Translations under genes and position numbers: made by a program
Source: Gammaproteobacteria bacterium 50_400_T64
Lineage (GTDB): Bacteria; Pseudomonadota; Gammaproteobacteria; Pseudomonadales; Porticoccaceae
DNA length: 64,000 nt
Direction: 5' to 3'
Assembly (NCBI GenBank): GCA_002162755.1
Contig: MAAS01000018.1
Span: 62,001-126,000, forward strand
The notes under the pieces: model-generated
What the model saw: the letters and a program-made list of their open reading frames with translations, nothing else
Told to the model about the DNA's origin: nothing
Database searches by the model: none
Part shown: in pieces, positions 54,392 to 63,877 of the stretch
Layout: each line of letters begins with the position of its first letter
Position numbering within the stretch: position 1 is the stretch's first letter

Positions 54392-55612
54392 ATGCGCGCC
54401 ATCGACCTTATCGCCTTCAACCTGAAACTCATCGAGCGCCAGCGCCTACGCTCTGCCATGTTGCTGGCTGCCATCGCTATTAGCGTGATGGCCATTAATT
54501 TGCTCACCGGCATCGGCGAAGGTGGCAAGCAATTTGTACTCGCTGAATTCAACCTGCTCGGTAAAAATGTATTAATTATGCTGCCGGGCAAGAAGGAAAC
54601 TACGGGGGGTATTCCCCCTTTAACGGGCGAAGCGACACGGGATCTGACCCTGCGCGACGCCGAAGCCATCGCTCGGCTGGGCAATGTGTCGGCGGTAGCA
54701 CCGCTCATCGCCGGCAAAATGGAAATCTCCCACGGCCAGCTCAGCCGTGAAGCCTTCACTATGGGTAGCAACCGCGCCTTCTTTGATATTCGCCAGCTCG
54801 AGGTTGCTCAGGGCAAGGCCCTGCCGCAACTCCCCTTCGAACAAAGTCAGGCGGTTTGTGTGATTGGCAGCAAATTGCGCAAAGAATTGTTCGGCCCCAA
54901 ACCCGCCCTAGGCCAATGGCTACGCGCCGGCGACAGCCGCTTTCGGGTCATCGGCATTCTTAAAGACAAGGGCGAGGGCCTGGGTTTTGATATGAACGAG
55001 GCGATCATTGTGCCGGTCGCCAACGCCCAGGCGCTGTTTAATCAGGAAGGTTTATTTCGCGTTTTTATTGAATTGCGCAGCCTTGATGGTTTGCAAAAAT
55101 CACAGCAGCGCATTGTCGCCCTGCTCAAAGAGCGCCACGAGGGAGAGGAAGATGTCACTATTATTACCCAAGACTCCCTGCTTTCCGCCTTCGAAAACAT
55201 ACTCAACACCCTGACTCTGGCGGTCGCCGGTATTGCCGGCATTAGCATGCTGGTGGCGGGCATATTGATTATGAACGTGTCGCTGATTGCCGTGAGTCAG
55301 CGCACCCGTGAAATTGGTTTGCTCAAAGCGCTGGGCTGCCCGGCGCGCACCGTCGCGCTGATATTCCTCAGCGAGGCCTGCATCATGGCATTGAGCGGCG
55401 CGCTGATTGGTATATTCATTAGTGAGGCCCTGCTCTATGTGGCGCGAGGCCTATACCCCACTATTCCCTTCACCACCCCGCTTTGGGCACAACTCGGTTC
55501 AGCGCTAATTGCCACCGTGACTGCTCTGCTGTTCGCCGCTATTCCCGCGCGAAAAGCCGCGAATATGGCACCGGTCGATGCCCTACTCGATAAAAAAGCG
55601 GGGCAGGCATGA
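54392..55612 (+). CDS. MacB-like ABC permease 1
   Basis: 406 residues. One N-terminal membrane helix, a large periplasmic domain of about 230 residues (MacB_PCD), then three C-terminal helices of the FtsX type (VAVAGIAGISMLVAGILIMN, then RTREIGLLKALGCPARTV). It works with the ATPase in mechanical export across the periplasm rather than inner-membrane transport. It overlaps permease 2 by 4 bases; the two are paralogues, probably a heterodimer. Confidence 0.92.
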   Translation: MRAIDLIAFNLKLIERQRLRSAMLLAAIAISVMAINLLTGIGEGGKQFVLAEFNLLGKNVLIMLPGKKETTGGIPPLTGEATRDLTLRDAEAIARLGNVSAVAPLIAGKMEISHGQLSREAFTMGSNRAFFDIRQLEVAQGKALPQLPFEQSQAVCVIGSKLRKELFGPKPALGQWLRAGDSRFRVIGILKDKGEGLGFDMNEAIIVPVANAQALFNQEGLFRVFIELRSLDGLQKSQQRIVALLKERHEGEEDVTIITQDSLLSAFENILNTLTLAVAGIAGISMLVAGILIMNVSLIAVSQRTREIGLLKALGCPARTVALIFLSEACIMALSGALIGIFISEALLYVARGLYPTIPFTTPLWAQLGSALIATVTALLFAAIPARKAANMAPVDALLDKKAGQA

Positions 55613-56805
55613 TCGCGCGTGATGCCGCCCGTCTGATCTGGGGCTCGGTGACTCACAGCCTCAGTAAAAGCCTGCTCACCGCGCTGGGCATCGGCATCGG
55701 CATTGCCGCGGTGTCACTGCTGACCTCCCTCGGCAGTGGCTTGCAGCTCTATATGCTCGATCAATTTTCACTGTTCGGCACGCGGATTATTGCCGTCAAT
55801 CCCGGCAAGGATATTACCCACGGCATCGGTGGTTTGCTGTCGTCGGTCAGGCCTCTGAGTCTTGATGATGCCCAGGCGCTGGTCACCCTGCCCGGTGTTG
55901 AGTCGGTAGTGCCGGTGGTCCAGGGGGTAGGCGCCATCGAGTACGGCAACCGTCAGCGCAACAGCGATATTCTCGGTGTCGGCTCGCAAATGTCTAAAGC
56001 CTGGCAATTCAAGGTCAGTATGGGGCGTTTTTTGCCCGAGGACCCCAGTGGCCACAGTCGCGCCTATGCGGTGCTGGGTTACACCATGAAGCAGGAGCTA
56101 TTCGCCAATACCAACCCCCTCGGCAAGACCATTCGCGTTGGCGGGCTGCGCTTTAAAGTCATCGGTGTGATCGAAAAGAAAGGCCAGATGCTGGGTTTTG
56201 ATATGGACGATATTGTCTATATTCCCACCGACAAAGCCCTGCAACTGTTCAACCGTGAGGGCCTGATGGAGATCGACATTACCTTCTCCTCCGCCACTAG
56301 CTCGGTACAACTGGCAAAACGGGTGAAACAGGTACTTATCGACCGTCACCGCGATGAAGATTTTTCCATCACCACGCAAGATGAAATGCTGCTGACCATG
56401 GGCAATGTGCTCAATGTATTGACTCTTGGGGTCGCGGCGCTGGGCTCAATTTCGCTGTTTGTCGGCGCCGTCGGCATCGACACCATTATGACCACCACCG
56501 TGCGCGAACGCAGTGCCGAGATCGGTCTGCTGCGTGCTATCGGTGCCAGTCAGCGGCAAATTCTCAGCCTGTTTTTGGGGGAAGCGGTGCTGATTTCGCT
56601 GCTCGGTGGCGTCATCGGACTGGCCTTGCTCGCGGCAATCGCCGCCACACTGTCGCTGTTAGTACCCGCTTTGCCCCTGGCCCTGCACCCCTTATTTCTC
56701 GTCCTCGCACTACTCGCTTCCGCTTTTATCGGCTTACTGGCGGGTGTTATGCCCGCTTACAGTGCCAGCCGTTTAAACCCTATCGACGCACTGCGGGCTG
56801 AGTAG
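55609..56805 (+). CDS. MacB-like ABC permease 2
   Basis: 398 residues with the same layout as permease 1: N-terminal helix, periplasmic domain, three C-terminal FtsX-type helices (RERSAEIGLLRAIGASQRQI). Both permeases keep a similar KSDKGxxLGFDM-like segment (IEKKGQMLGFDMDDIV here). The ATGA start overlaps the previous stop. Last gene of the efflux unit. Its end overlaps a minus-strand remnant. Confidence 0.92.
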   Translation: MIARDAARLIWGSVTHSLSKSLLTALGIGIGIAAVSLLTSLGSGLQLYMLDQFSLFGTRIIAVNPGKDITHGIGGLLSSVRPLSLDDAQALVTLPGVESVVPVVQGVGAIEYGNRQRNSDILGVGSQMSKAWQFKVSMGRFLPEDPSGHSRAYAVLGYTMKQELFANTNPLGKTIRVGGLRFKVIGVIEKKGQMLGFDMDDIVYIPTDKALQLFNREGLMEIDITFSSATSSVQLAKRVKQVLIDRHRDEDFSITTQDEMLLTMGNVLNVLTLGVAALGSISLFVGAVGIDTIMTTTVRERSAEIGLLRAIGASQRQILSLFLGEAVLISLLGGVIGLALLAAIAATLSLLVPALPLALHPLFLVLALLASAFIGLLAGVMPAYSASRLNPIDALRAE

Positions 56806-56943
56806 ATTAGGTCCGAGGGCGATCACACCCAGAATCAGCGCCATCGCCCGAGTCATGCCATCGGGATAAATCAGGGCGATCAGGTAGTGTTCGATAAACC
56901 CACCCGGATAGGCCCCCTCGCCTGCCAGCACGTGATACCACAT
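56773..56943 (-). pseudogene. C-terminal remnant of a DUF2784-like membrane protein
   Basis: A 56-codon frame reads MWYHVLAGEGAYPGGFIEHY and continues LIALIYPDG. This closely resembles the late part of DUF2784 proteins (GE-x-x-Y-x-GGFIEHYL-x-x-x-IYP, from memory), which are normally about 120 residues. The frame can be read about 17 codons further upstream before a stop, but the N-terminal membrane helices are missing. Its 3' end overlaps the permease gene. Most likely a decayed gene. Confidence 0.5.
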
Positions 56944-56991
56944 ACCTTGTGTGACCTCCCCATGACAAAAAAACCAAACACAGCCAGGTTC

Positions 56992-57009
56992 GTGTTAACC
57001 GGTTAACAC
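56992..57009. promoter_or_regulatory. Perfect 18 bp palindrome upstream of the porin gene
   Basis: GTGTTAACCGGTTAACAC is perfectly self-complementary, centred between 57000 and 57001, about 190 bases before the porin start. It is a candidate operator for a dimeric regulator. The rest of 56806-57197 (392 bases) holds only the DUF2784 remnant, a TATAGA -10-like hexamer near 57114 and no other gene. Confidence 0.55.
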
Positions 57010-57197
57010 ATTAACTATTAAAGAGATTTTTTGAGACCCCTATCCTTGCAAGATAAACCAGCAGGATCATACTCCCCAATCATGACCGCCATAAAAAATT
57101 CATCTATCGCGCCTATAGAAACTAGGCCGATTAAACAATCGAATTTCACGAAGCAACGGTTACACCTGAAATACGGACAAACCCAAAATGAATATCC

Positions 57198-58532
57198 ATG
57201 CAACACAGGAATTACGTCGTGACCACGAGTAATCAATTGAAAGCGACCCTTCGGCCTCTATTCTTTGGCACTATTGTTACGGCAAGCTGCCTTTCCGGGT
57301 ATCAGGCAGCCGCCCTTGATGCCATAAACCCAACCTATTCTTTTAATGGCTTTGGCACTCTGGGTGCCGTTCATTCCGATGAAGATCAAGCTGACTTTGT
57401 CTCTAGCTGGCTACTACAACCCAACGGTGCAGGCCATACGAGTGAATGGCACGCCGGGGTTGATACAAAGATTGGCGGACAACTGGATATTCAATTCAAC
57501 AGTGCTTTTTCAGCCGTCTTTCAAGTTGTCGTACAGCGTCAAGAGGACAACGCCTGGACACCAGAAGTTGAGTGGGCCAACATTAAATATCAGTTTAACG
57601 ACGAATTAAGCCTGCGCCTTGGCCGCACAGTATTGCCGACTTTTATGGTCTCCGACACTCGTTTGGTCGGCTATGCCAACCCCTGGATACGCGGCCCACA
57701 GGAAGTCTATCAACTCAACCCCCTCACCAATCTTGACGGCCTTGATCTTACTTACAATATCGAACTCGATAACGGCCGCAATACCCTGCAGTTAAACCTG
57801 GGCAAAACTACTAGAGACATTATTCAAAACGGAGAAATCAAAGCTCGCAAGGCCATCGTGATCAGCAACAGCTTTGAATATGATTTTGCAACATTCCGGG
57901 TTTTATATCTGCATGCAAAACTTGACCTGAGTATCAAAGAGTCTGATGCCCTGTTCGATGCTTACGCAACGATTGGTGATGGCCTGAGCATAATCCCAGG
58001 CCAGGAAAACAGTGCCGCTGAAGCCAAAGCGCTGAGCTCTCGTTATGTCATAGAGGACGACTCCGTTGAGCTCTATAGTGCAGGTATAAAACTGGAACCC
58101 GGCAACTGGCTGCTGATGGGCGAATGGGGCCGCGTCTCCGAAACGGGAGCACTAGCAAAAGTACAAGGTGGCTATACCACCATTGCTTACCGCTTTTCCA
58201 GTCTGATGCCCTTTCTCACGCTTGCCGAGGTCAACGGCGATACGCCAAACGAACCAGGCCTATCAACCACCGGTATGCCCGCACCTTTGGCCAGTACGGT
58301 TAATGATATGAACCAGGGACTTAACCTCCTGTTGCGCCAAGCCTCGGCCGCGCAAAAATCCATTACCGCCGGCCTCCGTTGGGACTTTCACCCGGGCGCA
58401 GCGCTTAAATTGCAATACCAGCATATCGACATGGATGATATCTCTACTGGCCGCCTCGGTAATGTGCAGCCTGGGTTCACCCCCGGCGGTACTGCCAATG
58501 TTTTTAGCACTGCTATTGATTTCGTTTTTTAA
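57198..58532 (+). CDS. Outer-membrane porin-like protein
   Basis: 444 residues. A possible signal peptide ends near YQAAA (about 38). After that come alternating amphipathic beta strands, aromatic girdles (YSFNGFGTLG, LSLRLGRTVLP, IAYRFSSLMPF) and a C-terminal Phe (TAIDFVF), the signature of outer-membrane barrels. It resembles the uncharacterised porin-like proteins that sit beside phosphate-type binding proteins. Substrate unknown. The first gene of a three-gene unit with the PstS-like and GGDEF/EAL genes, 20 bases apart. Confidence 0.82.
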   Translation: MQHRNYVVTTSNQLKATLRPLFFGTIVTASCLSGYQAAALDAINPTYSFNGFGTLGAVHSDEDQADFVSSWLLQPNGAGHTSEWHAGVDTKIGGQLDIQFNSAFSAVFQVVVQRQEDNAWTPEVEWANIKYQFNDELSLRLGRTVLPTFMVSDTRLVGYANPWIRGPQEVYQLNPLTNLDGLDLTYNIELDNGRNTLQLNLGKTTRDIIQNGEIKARKAIVISNSFEYDFATFRVLYLHAKLDLSIKESDALFDAYATIGDGLSIIPGQENSAAEAKALSSRYVIEDDSVELYSAGIKLEPGNWLLMGEWGRVSETGALAKVQGGYTTIAYRFSSLMPFLTLAEVNGDTPNEPGLSTTGMPAPLASTVNDMNQGLNLLLRQASAAQKSITAGLRWDFHPGAALKLQYQHIDMDDISTGRLGNVQPGFTPGGTANVFSTAIDFVF

Positions 58533-58552
58533 AAATCAAACAATAAGTACAG

Positions 58553-58993
58553 ATGATGAACTATAAAAAACACCCTAAAAGAATGATCCGGGCCACCCTG
58601 CTAGCAATCTGCTTTGCCGTGGCTAGTGCGCACAGTGACGTCGTTGTTGTCGTCTCTGCAAGCAGCCCTGTGACAGAGCTCAGTAAAAACCAGATCAGCA
58701 AAATCTTCCTCGGTAAGAGCCGCCGTTTTCCCGACGGTTCTCGAGCTGTGCCCCTCAACCAGAGCGAAGGTAATTCAGCACGGGATGCTTTCTACATGCA
58801 AGTCAGCGGAAAATCCCCGTCGCAAGTCAAAGCACACTGGACCAAGCTCATTTTTACCGGTCGCGGCCAACCACCGAAAGAGGCGGCTAATGGTGATGCT
58901 GTCAAAGACCTACTTGCCAATAACGGCGTGAACATAGGCTATATAGATCAAGCTGCCGTTGATGATTCTGTAAAGATTGTGGCCATAAAATAA
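58553..58993 (+). CDS. Small PstS-like periplasmic binding protein
   Basis: 146 residues with a signal peptide ending ASA (about 26). It holds the short PstS-like domain: VSASSPVTELSKNQISKIFLG, then FPDGSRAVPLNQSEG, the HWTKLIFTGRGQPP block and NIGYIDQAAV. Such half-size proteins keep part of the phosphate-binding fold and often stand next to signalling genes, not transporters. Its stop overlaps the next start by one base (TAATG), so it is coupled to the GGDEF/EAL receptor. It may be a ligand-sensing partner. Confidence 0.85.
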   Translation: MMNYKKHPKRMIRATLLAICFAVASAHSDVVVVVSASSPVTELSKNQISKIFLGKSRRFPDGSRAVPLNQSEGNSARDAFYMQVSGKSPSQVKAHWTKLIFTGRGQPPKEAANGDAVKDLLANNGVNIGYIDQAAVDDSVKIVAIK

Positions 58994-61329
58994 TGACAAC
59001 TCAGCTTAAGGCGAAAACTGACCAACAAGAACCCTCGACGAAAGCACTACCGCTCACAATTCAATCATCAGCAAGACAAGAATCACCACACTCAAAACAG
59101 AGTTACGTGCAAATCGCTTTTTTTATGGTGGTTATTGCCGCACTAGCAGTACTCTGGACCGTCACATTCAGGCTAATAGACAATGAAGTGGCAAGTGCTC
59201 GAAAGAATGCCGCCAACGCCGTTAGCACGTTGATCCTCACCTATGAAGCACAGGTTGTTCGTGCCATTAGGGAAATTGATCAATCTTTAAATGTCGTCAA
59301 ACGCGGCTACGAGCTTACTCCAGGTCAGGCCATACTGGCACTGGCCGAAGATTCAGGATTGCTACTACCTGACTTTCTATTCCTCACCAACGTTACCGAC
59401 GCCAATGGCAATATAACCAGCAGTACTCGGAGCTTTGAAAAAGCTAATATTGCTGACCAAAGCTACTTTCAGGAACAATTGGAGTTTGACCATCTTGCTG
59501 TAAGCTCACCCTGGCAAGACCCTTACAACAAGGCATGGAAATTAACCTTTAGCCGTAGAATAAACACACCTTCAGGCACTTTCGCCGGTATCGTATTCAC
59601 CTCAGTTGATGCTAGCTATTTTGTCAGTGGCTACGAAGTCGCTCAATTTGGTCAGCACGGCGTGCTCGGCATACTCGGTACCGATGGCGTATTTCGTACT
59701 CGACGTAGCGGCGAAACCATTACTTCGGGAGAATTGGCAGACTACGCTCTTCTCGTGCCTGATTCAGATGAAGTGGAAGATCAAGAAGTTCGACTTTTAA
59801 CCAATAGCTGGGACCAGGTTAAGCGCTACACCCTGGCCACCAAACTTTATGACGTTCCACTAGCCGTAATACTCGGGCTCTCAGAAGAAGAGCAATTAGC
59901 GGCAAGTGCACAACTTCGCCAGCTCTATCTACAAAGGGCGGCAGGCGCTAGCATTATTATCCTGATGCTAGCGGCAGTCATGTTTTCTCTCAGCCGGCAA
60001 TTACAGCGAAGTCGGCAAAGAATCATGGATGAGCAATTCACCCACGCCAAGCAAGTCGAACATTTAGCCTATCACGACAGTCTCACCGGCTTACCCAACC
60101 GCAGCCTGTTTAGTGAACTACTCCGTCAAGGTATTGCTGAATCAAAACGCTACGACAGACGCTTTGCTCTGCTATTTCTCGATCTAGATCGTTTCAAAAT
60201 CATTAACGATACACTCGGTCATGACGTAGGCGACGAATTGTTAATTGAAGTTGCCAAACGACTCAGCGATACACTGCGCGAAACAGATACCGTTGCCCGC
60301 CTCGGTGGCGATGAGTTCGTTGTGCTATTGCCTGAAATGAATGATGAAAAACAACTCAGCGAGGTTGCCAGAAAAATTCTCAGCACCGTGGGCGAGCCCT
60401 TCCATCTCTCAGGACAAGACTTACGTATTACCGTCAGCATTGGCATCAGCGCCTTCCCCCTTGATGGCGAAGATGAACAGACACTGGTCAAAAACGCTGA
60501 TATCGCCATGTACCACGCGAAAGAAGGCGGTAAAAATAATTTTAGTTTTTACTCCGAAGAACTTAACACTGACTCACTCGAGAGGTTAGCGCTAGAGTCC
60601 AGTTTGCGCCTGGCTTTGGAACGAGAGGAGTTCACCCTGTTTTATCAGGAAAAGTACAATTTGAGTAGTAAAGAGGTCACAGGGGCCGAAGCCTTATTAC
60701 GCTGGAAGCACCCCACCCTCGGTCTCGTTCTGCCCATGCAGTTTCTACCCCTTGCGGAAGAAACAGGTCTGATCATACCGATAGGAAAATGGGTTATCGA
60801 AACGGCCTGTCGACAAGCTATTGACTGGCTTGAACAGGGGCTGCCGCCACGCTGTATATCTGTCAACTTGACCGCTCGGCAGTTTAGCGATGCCCACCTA
60901 ATCGGGGACATCGCCCGTATTTTGCAAACCACCGGCCTCGATCCCGTTCAACTCGAACTGGAAATCAGTGAAAACATACTACTCAGTGATTTTGACAAAA
61001 ATATTGAAGTGCTAACCCGCATCAAGGCACTGGGTGTTCGAATCGCCATCGACAACTTTGGCACTAGCTACACGTCCCTGTCGACGCTTGAACAATTCCA
61101 GTTTGATTCACTAAAAATCGACGGCTCGGTTATTCGCGATGTAACGAAAGAGCCAGAAAACCGACACCTTACCGAAGCCATTATCTCCGTTGGTAGAGCC
61201 ATGGCCGTCACGATTGTTGCCGAAGGTGTAGAAACCCAGGAACAAGCCGAGTTTCTACTGGCTAGCTCCTGCGATCAGGTACAGGGCTTTTATTACGATA
61301 AGCCGAGCCCCATCAAAAAACCTCAATAA
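58993..61329 (+). CDS. Membrane GGDEF/EAL c-di-GMP receptor with dCACHE-like sensor
   Basis: 778 residues. Membrane segments at about 39-61 and 316-334 flank a large periplasmic sensor resembling dCACHE (SYFQEQLEFDHLAVSSPWQD, GILGTDGVFRTRRSG). The GGDEF domain has an intact GGDEF (438-442) and inhibitory RxxD (RETD). The EAL domain has EAL at 566-568, SVNLTARQF, EISE and AEGVET, but the DDFGTG loop reads DNFGTS (Asp687, Asn688), so a metal-ligand Asp is missing. It may make c-di-GMP and degrade it poorly. The periplasmic PstS-like protein is the likely partner. Confidence 0.93.
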   Translation: MTTQLKAKTDQQEPSTKALPLTIQSSARQESPHSKQSYVQIAFFMVVIAALAVLWTVTFRLIDNEVASARKNAANAVSTLILTYEAQVVRAIREIDQSLNVVKRGYELTPGQAILALAEDSGLLLPDFLFLTNVTDANGNITSSTRSFEKANIADQSYFQEQLEFDHLAVSSPWQDPYNKAWKLTFSRRINTPSGTFAGIVFTSVDASYFVSGYEVAQFGQHGVLGILGTDGVFRTRRSGETITSGELADYALLVPDSDEVEDQEVRLLTNSWDQVKRYTLATKLYDVPLAVILGLSEEEQLAASAQLRQLYLQRAAGASIIILMLAAVMFSLSRQLQRSRQRIMDEQFTHAKQVEHLAYHDSLTGLPNRSLFSELLRQGIAESKRYDRRFALLFLDLDRFKIINDTLGHDVGDELLIEVAKRLSDTLRETDTVARLGGDEFVVLLPEMNDEKQLSEVARKILSTVGEPFHLSGQDLRITVSIGISAFPLDGEDEQTLVKNADIAMYHAKEGGKNNFSFYSEELNTDSLERLALESSLRLALEREEFTLFYQEKYNLSSKEVTGAEALLRWKHPTLGLVLPMQFLPLAEETGLIIPIGKWVIETACRQAIDWLEQGLPPRCISVNLTARQFSDAHLIGDIARILQTTGLDPVQLELEISENILLSDFDKNIEVLTRIKALGVRIAIDNFGTSYTSLSTLEQFQFDSLKIDGSVIRDVTKEPENRHLTEAIISVGRAMAVTIVAEGVETQEQAEFLLASSCDQVQGFYYDKPSPIKKPQ

Positions 61330-61351
61330 ATGCCATTCCCGTAGAAGAAAG

Positions 61352-63877
61352 CTATTTACCCAGTGGCTTGGTCAACAAGATCAACTTAGGCAATAAGGTT
61401 TGCGATGCCAGCAAGGCCGTCAACATTGCCAGGCCGGTCAAAAACCCAAAGTAGACAGAAGGCATAAAGTTAGACAGTGCGAGAATGGAAAATCCGACAA
61501 TAATCACCACCGAGGTGTAGTACATAGCGACACCAATGGATTCGTGGCTACGGTGCATACTGGCAATATAGTCTCGGTCTTTGGCGAACTCTTCGCGGAA
61601 ACGATAAATATAATGCAGGGTGTCATCCACGCCGATGCCAACGGTGATCGAGGCAATGGTAATCGTCATCATGTCCAGTGGAATACCCGCCCAGCCCATC
61701 ACGCCAAGCACCACGCAGGCGGCCAGAATATTGGGGAAGATCGCGATAAAGGCAATTAACAGCGAGCGGAATAAAACGACGAACATCAACATAATGCCCA
61801 AAAACACGGCACCCAAGGTGACTATCTGCGAGTGAAACAGGCTTTGTAGCATGTTGTTGTAGAGCACCATTAAGCCGGATAAACGAAACTGTTCTGGCTC
61901 CATACCCAGATCATCAATCATATAGCTGGTGATTTCATCGAGTAATTGCTGACGGTTCAGTGTTGCACCACCTTCAACGGTGCGCATGGTGAGGCGGGTT
62001 TCATCGGTCTCTTCATTAAGATAGGGACTCACCAAAAAGCCTTTCATTTCAGGCGACAAACTTTTGCGCATCACCGCCAGTTCAAAATCATTCATGCGGT
62101 GACCGGTTAGATCGTTCGCCACGTGAAAAGCAGTGACCAGAGAATCAATGCGGCCGATTTCATCCATGTCATCTAAATACGTGGTAATTTTTTCCAGTTC
62201 TTCTAGCCCGCTGCGGCTAAACCAGTAACTCGGCTTTTGCTGGCTGGGGTCTTCCTCGCCAAAGGCATCATCTCCAAAAGGGTCATCCTCAAAGGGATCT
62301 TCTTCGCCGAAAGGATCGTCCTCACCCGGAACACCCAGCGTCAGTGGAATACTCGCGCTCGCCGGTGCCTGAATAATAATATCTAGCGGCGTGGTGCCAC
62401 CCAGTTTCTGATCGATAATTGACAGGCCCTGATAAATTTCCGTGTGCTCTTTAAAGTAATCAATAAAGCGATTATCAACCTGCAGCTTGCTGATGCCGAC
62501 TACGGAAATAATGCTCACCAGTAAAGACAGAACCAGCACCATAGTGCCGTGACGTTCGGTAAAGTTAGAAAAATGCGCCGGCAATTGCCCGCCTTTACTC
62601 CCCGACTGTTTAACCGCCGCTTTGCCCAGCACCAGCATGCCAGCGGGAATCACCAAAAAACCCAGCACCAACGAGACAGCCAAGCCAATGGTCATCATCC
62701 AGCCAAAATCGATTACCGGGCGAATGCCACTGACTACCAGCGAGGCAAAGGCCACTATCGTCGTCAACACCGTGTAAATACAGGGGCGCGCCATAAAGTT
62801 GACCATCTCCCGCACCAGCTCCAACTGACTGGCCTCGGGGTTTTCATGGTGCAGTTCGCGATAGCGCACAATGAGGTGAATGGTCAGCGCCATGGTCAAC
62901 ACCAGTAGCAGGGCAACAAAGTTTGATGAAATAACCGTCAAACGCCAGTCAATCCAGCTCAACCAGCCAAGCATCATGACAATGGCAAAACCACAGGTCG
63001 CGAGGGGCAGCATCACCCAGCGCAACTGGCGAAAGATGACCGCTAGAGTAAAGACAATAAACAGAGTGATACCGGCCCCGAAGACTTCGAGATCACTGCG
63101 AATAAAATCGACCATATCGGCAGTAATCATGCTCGGGCCACCAAGAAATATTTGAGCCCGGCCGCGATAATTACCCATTAGGGCCCGAACAGCTTTGACT
63201 CTCGCTTTTTCGACAACAGCACGACCCGTGCGGTAATCGAGAAACGCCTGACTAACGGCAGCTAACTGCGCCACTTCCGCTTCGCTCAAGCCCTCGGCCT
63301 TGCGTTTATAGCGCAGGGCATCACGACTGCGCACCAAATTTATGTAGCGTTCGTCGACTTTAATAGAGGCCAACAATGCAGTGGTCTGCCCCTGCGGCCC
63401 AAGAATCAACTTGCGATACACGGGGCTATTGAGGAACTCCTGCTTAGCCATTTCCCGGTCAACACCTTTGGTCAACAAGGTACGCGGGGTTTCATGCAGC
63501 TGGCTAACCGGGACTTTCGGGCTATACAGCAGAGGGACATTGATCATCGACAAGACATTGACGACATCTTCAATGCCCTTCAGGTCTTCAGTGAGCTCAT
63601 TTAGAGTCGCCAGGCTTTGATCAGAAAATAAATCGTCGCCTGCCAATGGGCTATAAGTCACGACCAGAAAGTCACCACTGCCATAGCGCTCGTTAATCTC
63701 GCGAAAATAGTCGAGGTCCGTGTCATTTTCCAGCGTCAGAGAATCCGCCGAAGCATCCAGTTTGAAGTTTGGCAGACCCATGGCAAGAGCCAGCGTGACA
63801 AGCAACACCATCAACAGCACGAGTTTTGGGTGCAGGAGTACAATTCGTTCGTAAGCGTGGAGTACGCGTTCGGACAT
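61352..63877 (-). CDS. RND/MMPL-family transporter
   Basis: 841 residues, about 12 membrane segments in two halves with two large periplasmic domains, the MMPL (RND) layout. SSNFVALLLVLTMALTIHLI and TITIASITVGIGVDDTLHYI show the repeated core helices, the latter with the conserved Asp pair. The second periplasmic domain has an acidic DPFGEEDP-type repeat (about 515-545). It likely exports lipids or other hydrophobic compounds. The upstream region (63878-64000) contains no gene. Confidence 0.9.
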   Translation of the reverse strand: MSERVLHAYERIVLLHPKLVLLMVLLVTLALAMGLPNFKLDASADSLTLENDTDLDYFREINERYGSGDFLVVTYSPLAGDDLFSDQSLATLNELTEDLKGIEDVVNVLSMINVPLLYSPKVPVSQLHETPRTLLTKGVDREMAKQEFLNSPVYRKLILGPQGQTTALLASIKVDERYINLVRSRDALRYKRKAEGLSEAEVAQLAAVSQAFLDYRTGRAVVEKARVKAVRALMGNYRGRAQIFLGGPSMITADMVDFIRSDLEVFGAGITLFIVFTLAVIFRQLRWVMLPLATCGFAIVMMLGWLSWIDWRLTVISSNFVALLLVLTMALTIHLIVRYRELHHENPEASQLELVREMVNFMARPCIYTVLTTIVAFASLVVSGIRPVIDFGWMMTIGLAVSLVLGFLVIPAGMLVLGKAAVKQSGSKGGQLPAHFSNFTERHGTMVLVLSLLVSIISVVGISKLQVDNRFIDYFKEHTEIYQGLSIIDQKLGGTTPLDIIIQAPASASIPLTLGVPGEDDPFGEEDPFEDDPFGDDAFGEEDPSQQKPSYWFSRSGLEELEKITTYLDDMDEIGRIDSLVTAFHVANDLTGHRMNDFELAVMRKSLSPEMKGFLVSPYLNEETDETRLTMRTVEGGATLNRQQLLDEITSYMIDDLGMEPEQFRLSGLMVLYNNMLQSLFHSQIVTLGAVFLGIMLMFVVLFRSLLIAFIAIFPNILAACVVLGVMGWAGIPLDMMTITIASITVGIGVDDTLHYIYRFREEFAKDRDYIASMHRSHESIGVAMYYTSVVIIVGFSILALSNFMPSVYFGFLTGLAMLTALLASQTLLPKLILLTKPLGK

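Noticed and set aside
57018-57236. 72-codon minus-strand frame before the porin gene
   Set aside because: It overlaps the porin start and its composition is irregular, with no ribosome-binding site.
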